From RUG11462 sp051877275 (lineage in GTDB: Bacteria; Bacillota; Clostridia; Oscillospirales; Acutalibacteraceae), in assembly GCA_051877275.1 (NCBI GenBank), contig JBJEIS010000140.1:1-10408 (forward strand): a DNA stretch of 10,408 nucleotides, written 5' to 3'. The notes beneath the pieces were generated by a model. That model saw nothing but the letters and a program-made list of their open reading frames with translations, was not told the DNA's origin and did no database searches. This document shows positions 1-5,286 of this stretch, piece by piece; positions within the stretch are counted from its first letter, which is position 1; each line of letters begins with the position of its first letter. Made by a program: the position numbers and the translations under genes.

Positions 1-300
1 CTGCAAAGCAGGAGTTGCATTAGCCATAATAAGGTCAACATTCTTTGTAACAAAATCGTTTACGATAGTTGTACAAGCAGTTGAATCACCTTGTGCATTC
101 TGCTCAAGGAAAGTTACGTTGTCTTCACCAAGTTCTTTTGTAAGTGCTTCTTTAAAGCCTTTTGTTGCTGCGTCAAGAGCATCATGAGGCATAAGCTGGC
201 AAATACCAACATTATACTTCTTGTCTCCGCAGGAAGCAAATGCAAGACACATTGTAAAAACAATGGCAACAGACATAAAGATTGATAGAATTTTTTTCAT
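1..300 (-). CDS. ABC transporter substrate-binding lipoprotein (TrpX-like, ABC_sub_bind family), 5' part only
   Basis: The first 100 codons are present; the gene continues past the left edge of the window. Residues 1-23 form a signal peptide (MKK, then a hydrophobic core) ending at FASC, so Cys24 is the likely lipidated residue; Phe at -3 is not the classical lipobox residue. The mature start, YNVGICQLMPHDALDAATKGF at residues 29-49, matches the opening of the COG2984/PF04392 substrate-binding proteins, which include TrpX of streptococci. These capture amino acids or similar ligands outside the membrane for an ABC permease and ATPase, expected next to the left. The start is an ATG preceded by GGGAGG at 8 nt. 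Expression should be controlled by the T-box leader directly upstream. The family call is fairly secure. The substrate is not: the T-box suggests an amino acid other than tryptophan. Confidence 0.8.
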   Translation of the reverse strand, partial: MKKILSIFMSVAIVFTMCLAFASCGDKKYNVGICQLMPHDALDAATKGFKEALTKELGEDNVTFLEQNAQGDSTACTTIVNDFVTKNVDLIMANATPALQ

Positions 301-371
301 TTTTGATTCCTCCCGAATTAATATTAATTCATTTTATTTTCAACCCGATACGCTTTCGGGTTAAAGTACAT

Positions 372-406
372 AAGAAAAAAGAAAAGTCCCTGAAATAAAC
401 AGGGAC
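372..406 (-). terminator. T-box intrinsic terminator
   Basis: On the minus strand GTCCCTG (406-400) pairs with CAGGGAC (392-386) around a 7-nt loop, followed by TTTTCTTTTTTCTT. The 5' arm lies directly downstream of the T-box sequence, as expected for the mutually exclusive terminator and antiterminator. Confidence 0.9.
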
Positions 407-648
407 GAAAATTCGCGGTACCACTCTGCTTTCATTTTAACCTTACGGTTAAAACCTCATAAGGCTTGCAAGCCCTAAGCGATATAACGGTCGCAACCCG
501 TTGTACCTACTGCTTATTCAATACACCGCTCGCAGAATGAATTTCAAACAGTTAATACTTGCTGCCTTGCACCGTGCGGCAGTTCTCTGAAAGCTTTCGC
601 TGTTTTACTTATTTCTGCTCAAACGCATTTAATATATGTATTAATGTA
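372..648 (-). promoter_or_regulatory. T-box riboswitch leader (specifier probably TTC, Phe)
   Basis: On the minus strand the conserved T-box AGAGTGGTACCGCG (427-414) is followed by a terminator hairpin. Stem I carries AGAGA (588-584) and GGTGCAAGGC (573-564). Its base pairs GCAGAA with TTCTGC (537-532), and AAACAG with CTGTTT (551-546). Between these helices is an internal loop with AGTA on the 5' side and GAAATTCA (545-538) on the 3' side, the usual loop-E-type specifier loop. Within it TTC (541-539) is followed by the expected purine; ATT (542-540) is the alternative. The bulge TGGT predicts a tRNA with discriminator A73. A stem III hairpin (454-435) is also visible. Uncharged tRNA should favour the antiterminator and switch on the transporter. 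The family is certain; the amino acid is inferred. Confidence 0.93.
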
Positions 649-654
649 TATTCT

Positions 655-683
655 ATTTTAACAGTATTCTATTCATATGTCAA
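655..683 (-). promoter_or_regulatory. Sigma-A promoter of the T-box/transporter operon
   Basis: On the minus strand TTGACA (683-678), a 17-nt spacer and TAAAAT (660-655) form a near-consensus promoter. The predicted start is near 648, just ahead of T-box stem I. Confidence 0.85.
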
Positions 684-731
684 GACTTTTTTGTGCTAAG
701 TGTTGGTTCTTTATGGAAGTGCTATAAACAC

Positions 732-761
732 ATTCTACTAAATATGTAAGACAAGTAGAAT
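732..761. repeat. 8-bp inverted repeat upstream of the phosphatidyltransferase gene
   Basis: ATTCTACT (732-739) and AGTAGAAT (754-761) are exact reverse complements separated by 14 nt. The dyad ends 15 nt before a candidate extended -10 element. It could be a regulator binding site or chance in AT-rich DNA; no regulator is assigned. Confidence 0.4.
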
Positions 762-775
762 TTGAGATAAAAATA

Positions 776-784
776 TGATATTAT
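776..784 (+). promoter_or_regulatory. Candidate extended -10 promoter
   Basis: TGATATTAT fits the extended -10 pattern TGN-TATNAT. No good -35 box lies 17 nt upstream. The predicted start, near 790, would leave only a short leader before the AAGGGGG ribosome binding site at 794-800. Confidence 0.4.
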
Positions 785-807
785 TATATCGGTAAGGGGG
801 TATTAAT

Positions 808-1302
808 ATCAAATATTTAGCTAATATAATAACTGTCAGCAGACTTGTTGCAGCACTTTTGCTTTTGTTTACCGATACGTTTTCGGTTTTATTTTTCGTT
901 TTGTATATTTATGGCGGAATTTCAGATATGATTGACGGAAGGATTGCCGGATATACAGGTTTTGAAAGCAAAACAGGCGAGAGATTGGACAGTATTGCCG
1001 ATTTTGTGTTCATAGCGGTATGTTTGTTTAAGATTTTGCCGATTTTCAGTGTTCCTTTATGGATTTGGATTATGATTGGTGTTATAGCCATGATAAAAAT
1101 AGTGAATCTTATTTCGGGTTATGTTTGCCGTCGGGAAATTTTATTTTTACACACAACGGCAAACAGGATAACAGGTTTTCTGCTGTTTTTAATGCCGCTG
1201 ACATTAAATTTTATACCGATATCATATACAGCCGCTATCGTAGGTACAGTTGCCGCATTTGCAGCGATACAAGAAGGACATTTTATCAGGATAAATAAAT
1301 GA
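808..1302 (+). CDS. CDP-alcohol phosphatidyltransferase family protein, apparent ATC start
   Basis: These integral membrane enzymes transfer a phosphatidyl group from a CDP-linked lipid to an alcohol such as glycerol-3-phosphate, serine or inositol; the acceptor cannot be read here. The opening KYLANIITVSRL is typical of the family. The catalytic motif DGx2ARx8Gx3Dx3D appears at residues 43-65 (start Asp43-Gly44, then Gly57, Asp61, Asp65), but the usual Arg after Ala47 is Gly48. Hydrophobic segments follow at about 67-90, 112-135 and 138-155. At 164 aa it is shorter than a typical PgsA. Start choice: a stop sits at 793-795, and before the TTG at 859 the only candidates are ATT (802), ATC (808) and ATA (826, 829). 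ATC at 808 is 7 nt after AAGGGGG (794-800), so it is preferred. Starting at TTG 859 would delete the conserved N-terminus. The family is secure; start and substrate are uncertain. Confidence 0.8.
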   Translation: MKYLANIITVSRLVAALLLLFTDTFSVLFFVLYIYGGISDMIDGRIAGYTGFESKTGERLDSIADFVFIAVCLFKILPIFSVPLWIWIMIGVIAMIKIVNLISGYVCRREILFLHTTANRITGFLLFLMPLTLNFIPISYTAAIVGTVAAFAAIQEGHFIRINK

Positions 1303-1315
1303 AGTAATACTTAAA

Positions 1316-1347
1316 AAACAGGCGCAGTATTTTTACTGCGCCTGTTT
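1316..1347. terminator. Bidirectional intrinsic terminator between convergent genes
   Basis: AAACAGGCGCAGTA (1316-1329) pairs perfectly with TACTGCGCCTGTTT (1334-1347) around a TTTT loop, giving a 14-bp stem. On the minus strand the stem runs into TTTTTTAAG, a good U-tract ending the feo operon. On the plus strand it ends in TTT followed by an AT-rich stretch. Confidence 0.88.
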
Positions 1348-1353
1348 GAATAT

Positions 1354-1527
1354 TTATTTTTTAGGATGGCAGGAACCGCTCATAGGGCAGTTCGAGCATC
1401 CGCATCCACAGGAGGATTTACCTTTTTTCTTATTGCGAATTAAATTTATGATTATGGCAGAAATTACAGCAATCAGTACCACGCAAATTATTATAGTGGC
1501 TATGTTTTCATAAATCCATGATAGCAT
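1354..1527 (-). CDS. FeoB-associated Cys-rich membrane protein
   Basis: This 57-aa protein is the last gene of the iron operon, 30 nt after feoB. It has a short N-terminal segment, one transmembrane helix (about residues 9-30), a basic stretch RNKKKGK (31-37) that should face the cytoplasm, and a cysteine-rich tail CGCGCSNCPMSGSCHPKK with cysteines at 40, 42, 44, 47 and 53. This architecture and position match the small FeoB-associated Cys-rich proteins (PF12669) common in Firmicutes, which lack FeoC. The tail could bind Fe2+ or another soft metal at the inner mouth of FeoB; that role is inference. The ATG is preceded by AGGAGGTG at a good distance. It ends just before the bidirectional terminator. 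Confidence 0.88.
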   Translation of the reverse strand: MLSWIYENIATIIICVVLIAVISAIIINLIRNKKKGKSSCGCGCSNCPMSGSCHPKK

Positions 1528-1557
1528 CGTATTACACCTCCTGTTATTTATAAATAA

Positions 1558-3972
1558 TTATTTTGTAATATTAACTGCTTTTGTGAGTTTAGTCGATTCT
1601 CTGTAAGGCTTAAACAGCATATACAGCATAAATGCAAGCACTAAAACAGAAGCAATAAAGCCTATTACATTAATGTTGCCGGTAAATACCGAGCCAATCT
1701 GATAAATCATCAATGAAACAGCATAAGCGAAGATGCACTGATAACCGATTGCAAACCAAGTCCATTTAGCCGAATTCATTTCGCGTTTGATTGCACCGAT
1801 TGCGGCAAAGCAAGGAGCGCAAAGCAGATTAAATACAAGGAATGAGTAAGCCGCAAGCTTTGTTATACCTTCAAAGTCGAGAACACCGAATACGCCTACA
1901 ACTTCTTCTTTTGCAACAAGTCCCATAATGGTAGCAATTGTAGCTTTGATATTGCCGAAACCGAGAGGCGAGAATATCCAGCAAAGTGCTCCGCCTATCA
2001 TACCGAGTACACTGTTTTCAAGCTCCATTTCTGTGCTGAAAGTGAAAGAGCCGTCTACTGTACCGAAGCATGAACCTGCCCAAATAATGACAGATGAAAG
2101 AAGAATAATGGTACCTGCCTTTTTAATGAATGACCAGCCGCGTTCCCACATTGAACGAAGAACATTTTCTACAGTAGGCCAATGATAAGCAGGTAATTCC
2201 ATAACGAAAGGAGCGGGATCGCCTGCAAACATCTTCGTCTTTTTGAGCATAATACCTGAAATTATGATAGCGGCAATGCCGACAAAGTATGCGCTCGGAG
2301 CAACCCACCATGCCCCGCCGAACAGTGCGGAAGCGATAAGAGCAATAATAGGAAGTTTTGCGCCGCAAGGAATAAATGTTGTTGTCATAATAGTCATACG
2401 GCGGTCGCGTTCGTTTTCAATGGTTCGTGATGCCATGATTCCCGGAACGCCGCAACCTGTACCGATAAGCATAGGAATAAAAGATTTACCCGAAAGTCCG
2501 AATTTTCTAAATACACGGTCGAGAACAAATGCAATTCGGGACATATATCCGCAAGCTTCAAGAAATGCAAGAAGAATAAAAAGTACAAACATCTGCGGAA
2601 CAAAACCGAGAACTGCGCCTACACCGCCTACTATACCGTCAACCAGCAAACCGTTTAGCCAGTCAGGGCTTTTTGCAGCGTCGAGCCCGTTTTGAACAAG
2701 TACCGGGATACCCGGTACCCATATACCGTATTCGGATGAATCCGGAACGCCCTCGGCTTCTTCTCCAAGAGCCGCGTCATATATTGAGGAAATGTCATAG
2801 CCTTCTTCCACAAGCGAATCGGCAAATGAGCCGTATGCTTCATCGAATGCACCGAAATCTTTATTGTTAATCGCAGTCTGAATGTCCTCTGCGCCGATAA
2901 CACCTTTTTCGGCGGCAGTATCTACAATCGTAATCATTTCATTTGTCCATACATTCTTTTCTGCGTAATCAGTCATAGCGTCATCATAAGCCGAAGTGCC
3001 TATTCCGAACAAATGCCAGCCGTCACCGAAAAGTCCGTCATTGGTCCAGTCCGTGACATATGTACCTACTGTTGAAACAGAGATAAAGTATACAAGAAAC
3101 ATAATAACTGCGAAAATCGGCAGAGCCGCAAATCGGTTGGTAACAACTTTATCAATTTTATCGGAGGTTGAGAGTTTACCTGCCGATTTTTTCTTGTAAC
3201 AGCCTTTGATTATCTCTCCGATGTAAACATAGCGTTCGTTGGTGATGATTGATTCTGCGTCATCATCCATTTCGTCTTCAACGGCTTTTACATCCTGCTC
3301 TATATGATTAAGAGTTACCTTATCAAGCTTGATTTGTTCAAGAACCTTATCATCACGCTCAAAAAGCTTGATAGCATACCATCTTTGCTGTTCTTCCGGC
3401 ATATTGTGTACCGCAGCTTCTTCTATATGAGCAAGCGCGTGTTCTACCGTACCCGAAAAAGTATGCATAGGAACCGTTTTTTCGTTTTTTGCAGCTTGAA
3501 CGGCGGCATTGGCAGCCTCCTCAACACCTGTGCCTTTTAAAGCAGAAATCTCGACCACCTTGCAGCCTAACGCTCTTGAAAGCTCGGCGATGTTGATTTT
3601 GTCGCCGTTTTTGCGTACAACATCAATCATATTAATTGCAACAACTACAGGAATACCGAGTTCTGTAAGCTGTGTGGTTAAATAAAGGTTTCTTTCAAGG
3701 TTTGTACCGTCTATTATGTTTAGAATAGCGTCCGGACGCTCGCCGATAAGATAATTTCTTGCTACAACTTCCTCCAATGTATAAGGAGAAAGAGAATAAA
3801 TACCGGGAAGGTCGGTGATGATTACACCGTCGTGCTTTTTGAGTTTTCCTTCCTTTTTTTCTACCGTAACGCCGGGCCAGTTTCCTACAAACTGATTTGA
3901 ACCCGTCAATGCATTAAACAGCGTTGTTTTGCCGCAGTTTGGGTTGCCGGCAAGGGCAATTCGCAAATTCAT
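1558..3972 (-). CDS. feoB: Ferrous iron transport protein B (FeoB)
   Basis: FeoB is a GTPase-linked inner-membrane Fe2+ importer. The N-terminal G domain shows G1 GNPNCGKTT (residues 9-17), the GVT switch (34-36), G3 DLPG (54-57) and G4 NMID (114-117), followed by a helical spacer to about 275. The membrane part has a first helix at 281-303, gate motif 1 GTGCGVPGIMASR (504-516), CGAKLPI (536-542), MAKEEVVG-like GLVAKEEVVG (684-693) and gate motif 2 CAPCFAAIGAI (718-728). Cys507, Cys536, Cys718 and Cys721 line the expected gates. Length is 804 aa, near the family norm, but the loop after helix 1 (about 304-445) is acidic and some 100 residues longer than in E. coli FeoB, while the later E. coli periplasmic loop is nearly absent. 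The ATG follows GAGGA at 8 nt. An operator-like dyad lies 24 nt upstream of the start. Confidence 0.97.
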   Translation of the reverse strand: MNLRIALAGNPNCGKTTLFNALTGSNQFVGNWPGVTVEKKEGKLKKHDGVIITDLPGIYSLSPYTLEEVVARNYLIGERPDAILNIIDGTNLERNLYLTTQLTELGIPVVVAINMIDVVRKNGDKINIAELSRALGCKVVEISALKGTGVEEAANAAVQAAKNEKTVPMHTFSGTVEHALAHIEEAAVHNMPEEQQRWYAIKLFERDDKVLEQIKLDKVTLNHIEQDVKAVEDEMDDDAESIITNERYVYIGEIIKGCYKKKSAGKLSTSDKIDKVVTNRFAALPIFAVIMFLVYFISVSTVGTYVTDWTNDGLFGDGWHLFGIGTSAYDDAMTDYAEKNVWTNEMITIVDTAAEKGVIGAEDIQTAINNKDFGAFDEAYGSFADSLVEEGYDISSIYDAALGEEAEGVPDSSEYGIWVPGIPVLVQNGLDAAKSPDWLNGLLVDGIVGGVGAVLGFVPQMFVLFILLAFLEACGYMSRIAFVLDRVFRKFGLSGKSFIPMLIGTGCGVPGIMASRTIENERDRRMTIMTTTFIPCGAKLPIIALIASALFGGAWWVAPSAYFVGIAAIIISGIMLKKTKMFAGDPAPFVMELPAYHWPTVENVLRSMWERGWSFIKKAGTIILLSSVIIWAGSCFGTVDGSFTFSTEMELENSVLGMIGGALCWIFSPLGFGNIKATIATIMGLVAKEEVVGVFGVLDFEGITKLAAYSFLVFNLLCAPCFAAIGAIKREMNSAKWTWFAIGYQCIFAYAVSLMIYQIGSVFTGNINVIGFIASVLVLAFMLYMLFKPYRESTKLTKAVNITK

Positions 3973-3995
3973 ATTTCATTTCCTCACTTTCAAAA

Positions 3996-4009
3996 TTAGC
4001 ATATGCTAA
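3996..4009. promoter_or_regulatory. Iron-regulator operator, site 4 (between feoA1 and feoB)
   Basis: TTAGCATATGCTAA is a perfect 14-bp palindrome sharing the TTAGC-N4-GCTAA pattern with the three sites in the feo/regulator divergent region. It lies 24 nt upstream of the feoB start, inside the operon, which suggests an additional control point for feoB. Confidence 0.75.
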
Positions 4010-4026
4010 CCAATGATTTAAATAAT

Positions 4027-4046
4027 AAGGGGTCTCTTGCCCCTTT
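4027..4046 (-). other. Intercistronic hairpin between feoA1 and feoB
   Basis: On the minus strand AAGGGG (4045-4040) pairs with CCCCTT (4032-4027) around a 7-nt loop, followed by ATTATTTAAAT and not by a strong U-run. It may be a weak attenuator or an RNA-processing and stability element that lowers feoB relative to feoA. Confidence 0.5.
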
Positions 4047-4059
4047 AAAATACTGTGTT

Positions 4060-4281
4060 TTATTCAACTTCAATCATTTGCGCGTCTGCTTTACGAATAG
4101 ACAACTCATATCCGCGAACAGTTACTTCTACAGGATCTCCTAAAGGCGCTACCTTGCGAATATGTACTTCTACGCCTTTTGTCAGACCCATATCCATAAT
4201 GCGGCGCTTAACTGCTCCTTCACCGTGGAGTTTTATAACTTTTACTGTATCGCCGACATTTGCTTCTTTTAGCGTTTTCAT
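4060..4281 (-). CDS. feoA: FeoA family protein 1
   Basis: This 73-aa cytoplasmic protein of the FeoA family has the SH3-like beta-barrel also found at the C-terminus of long DtxR repressors. Family signatures are visible: the opening LKEANVGDTVKVIKL, the central RRIMDMGLTKGVEVHIRKVAPLGDPVEVTVRGYELSIRK (in two halves, residues 26-41 and 42-64) and a short tail. FeoA is thought to bind or modulate FeoB during Fe2+ uptake. Length is normal. The ATG follows AGGAGG at 8 nt. It is the second gene of the operon, 45 nt after the other feoA and 87 nt before feoB, the latter gap holding a hairpin and an operator-like palindrome. Confidence 0.93.
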   Translation of the reverse strand: MKTLKEANVGDTVKVIKLHGEGAVKRRIMDMGLTKGVEVHIRKVAPLGDPVEVTVRGYELSIRKADAQMIEVE

Positions 4282-4326
4282 ATCATTTTCCTCCTAATAA
4301 TATTTTTAGTGCAACTGCACAGAAAA

Positions 4327-4539
4327 TCAAACCATAATCTTCTGTGCCATTTCCTTACTGATTGCGATTCTAGATTCTTTTACATTTACAATTACATTAC
4401 CGCCTATGGTATTAATAACCGTAACGGCTCCTCCTGCAACAAAACCGAGATTTTCAAGATGTGTTTTAACCTCTTGTTTTCCGCCGATTTTTTTAATTAT
4501 ATTTTCTTCTCCTACATCTGCAAGTGTAAGCGGCATCAT
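4327..4539 (-). CDS. feoA: FeoA family protein 2 (first gene of the feo operon)
   Basis: This 70-aa FeoA homologue is clearly diverged from its neighbour. It has the family pattern of a short N-terminal strand (MPLTLADVGEENIIKKI), a helix with HLENLGFVAGGAVTVI (residues 27-42) in place of the common RRLLDMGL, then a strand NVIVNVKESRIAISKEMAQKI. Paired FeoA proteins are frequent in Clostridia; the two may form a heteromeric partner for FeoB, which is inference. Two consecutive ATG codons (4539, 4536) follow AAGGTG; either may be used, giving 70 or 69 residues. It begins about 80 nt after the predicted transcription start, behind two operator dyads. Confidence 0.9.
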   Translation of the reverse strand: MMPLTLADVGEENIIKKIGGKQEVKTHLENLGFVAGGAVTVINTIGGNVIVNVKESRIAISKEMAQKIMV

Positions 4540-4568
4540 TATTTCACCTTCTTTTGAAGTGTTGCTAA

Positions 4569-4582
4569 TTAGCGTATGCTAA
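4569..4582. promoter_or_regulatory. Iron-regulator operator, site 1 (feo leader)
   Basis: TTAGCGTATGCTAA has TTAGC/GCTAA arms around 4 nt. It lies in the transcribed leader of feoA2. An extra half-site TGCTAA directly precedes it at 4563-4568. Confidence 0.75.
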
Positions 4583-4601
4583 CTCAAAGTTCAAAATATA
4601 G

Positions 4602-4617
4602 GTTAGCCCTTGCTAAC
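4602..4617. promoter_or_regulatory. Iron-regulator operator, site 2 (at the feo start point)
   Basis: GTTAGCCCTTGCTAAC has 6-bp arms around a 4-nt centre. It begins immediately after the predicted feo transcription start (about 4619), where a bound repressor would block RNA polymerase. Confidence 0.8.
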
Positions 4618-4625
4618 TACTTGTT

Positions 4626-4654
4626 ATTATATGTAGTTATGCTTGATTTGTCAA
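4626..4654 (-). promoter_or_regulatory. Sigma-A promoter of the feo operon
   Basis: On the minus strand TTGACA (4654-4649), a 17-nt spacer and TATAAT (4631-4626) match the consensus exactly. The predicted start is near 4619. A promoter this strong fits tight repression by the flanking operators. Confidence 0.92.
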
Positions 4655-4699
4655 GCGAATTTTTAAAAAATTATTCAGATTCGGCAATACAAACAATTG

Positions 4700-4715
4700 G
4701 TTAGCGTATGCTAAC
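4700..4715. promoter_or_regulatory. Iron-regulator operator, site 3 (upstream of the regulator gene)
   Basis: GTTAGCGTATGCTAAC has 6-bp arms around GTAT; its 14-bp core is identical to site 1. It lies between the divergent feo promoter and the regulator gene, so it may serve autoregulation or act as a distal feo site. Confidence 0.75.
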
Positions 4716-4768
4716 TCAACGCTTTGTGTATATTCACCAAAACACTGTTCCTTCGGGGGCTTAAAATC

Positions 4769-4797
4769 TTGATTTTTTAATGTATTTGTGATATATT
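4769..4797 (+). promoter_or_regulatory. Candidate promoter of the DtxR-family regulator
   Basis: TTGATT (4769-4774), a 17-nt spacer and TATATT (4792-4797) precede the regulator gene, with a predicted start near 4804. Operator 3 is over 50 nt upstream of this -35 box. A weaker alternative is a -10-like TATATT at 4729-4734, closer to the operator. Confidence 0.55.
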
Positions 4798-4832
4798 ATT
4801 AGTAAATATTCTGCATAAAGGAGGAGTCTGCC

Positions 4833-5219
4833 ATGCATTTGCAGGAATCCGGTGAGATGTACCTTGAAACGATATACATATTATCTCAAAAAAGCAGTTC
4901 TGTCCGATCAATTGATGTCGGTGAATATATGGGTTATTCAAAACCAAGTGTCAGCCGCGCCGTCGGTATATTGAAAAAAGGCGGTTTTGTAACTGCTGAT
5001 GCCTTCGGATACTTATCGCTGACTGATACAGGGCTTGAAATTGCGAAGAAAATCTATGAAAGACATACAACGCTTACGGATTTTCTTATTCGTCTTGGGG
5101 TAAGCAGTGAAAAAGCTGCCGAAGACGCTTGTAAAATGGAACATGATATTAGTGATGAAACTTTTCAAGCTTTAAAAAGACATGCGGAAAAATATTCGGG
5201 TACAAACAAAAACAACTAA
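4833..5219 (+). CDS. DtxR/MntR-family metal-dependent transcriptional repressor, iron-sensing type
   Basis: This 128-aa protein has an N-terminal winged helix-turn-helix (about residues 5-65; recognition helix around KPSVSRAVGILKKGG at 37-51) and a dimerisation/metal-binding domain (about 66-120). Aligned from memory to DtxR, the primary-site ligands are all present: Met9 (DtxR Met10), Cys100, Glu103 and His104 (Cys102, Glu105, His106). MntR has Asp at the Met position, so Fe2+ sensing is more likely than Mn2+. Ancillary-site His79 is kept as His78, but Glu83 and His98 appear replaced by Thr82 and Ala96, and the C-terminal SH3-like domain is absent. It is divergent from feoA2 with shared operators, so repression of feo by Fe2+-bound protein is the natural reading. 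The ATG follows AAGGAGGAG. Confidence 0.92.
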   Translation: MHLQESGEMYLETIYILSQKSSSVRSIDVGEYMGYSKPSVSRAVGILKKGGFVTADAFGYLSLTDTGLEIAKKIYERHTTLTDFLIRLGVSSEKAAEDACKMEHDISDETFQALKRHAEKYSGTNKNN

Positions 5220-5286
5220 CATAAACCGGGCGGTTATTTACGTTGATTGAGGCATACTAATTTTATAAAAATTTTTGAGGTGGACT

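Noticed and set aside
1..300. Naming the substrate-binding protein TrpX (tryptophan)
   Set aside because: The upstream T-box lacks a TGG specifier and its TGGT bulge does not fit tRNA-Trp, so the symbol would mislead.
2243..2695. Long open frame on the strand opposite feoB (about 150 codons)
   Set aside because: It is antisense to the conserved FeoB membrane region, has low-complexity Ile/Pro/Arg composition and no ribosome binding site; a shadow of the real gene.
4309..4320. GTGCAACTGCAC inverted repeat between the two feoA genes
   Set aside because: Short stem with a 2-nt loop and weak context; probably chance.
4641..4656. Inverted repeat GCTTGATTTGTCAAGC overlapping the feo -35 box
   Set aside because: It does not share the TTAGC/GCTAA arms of the four operators, and half of it is simply the consensus TTGACA region. 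Kept only as a possible coincidence.
4750..4760. CCTTCGGGGG segment resembling a small tetraloop hairpin
   Set aside because: Too short a stem and no U-tract; no support as terminator or RNA gene.
5224..5235. AACCGGGCGGTT as a terminator between the regulator and ymdB
   Set aside because: Only 5 bp with a 2-nt loop and no T-run behind it; not a credible intrinsic terminator.
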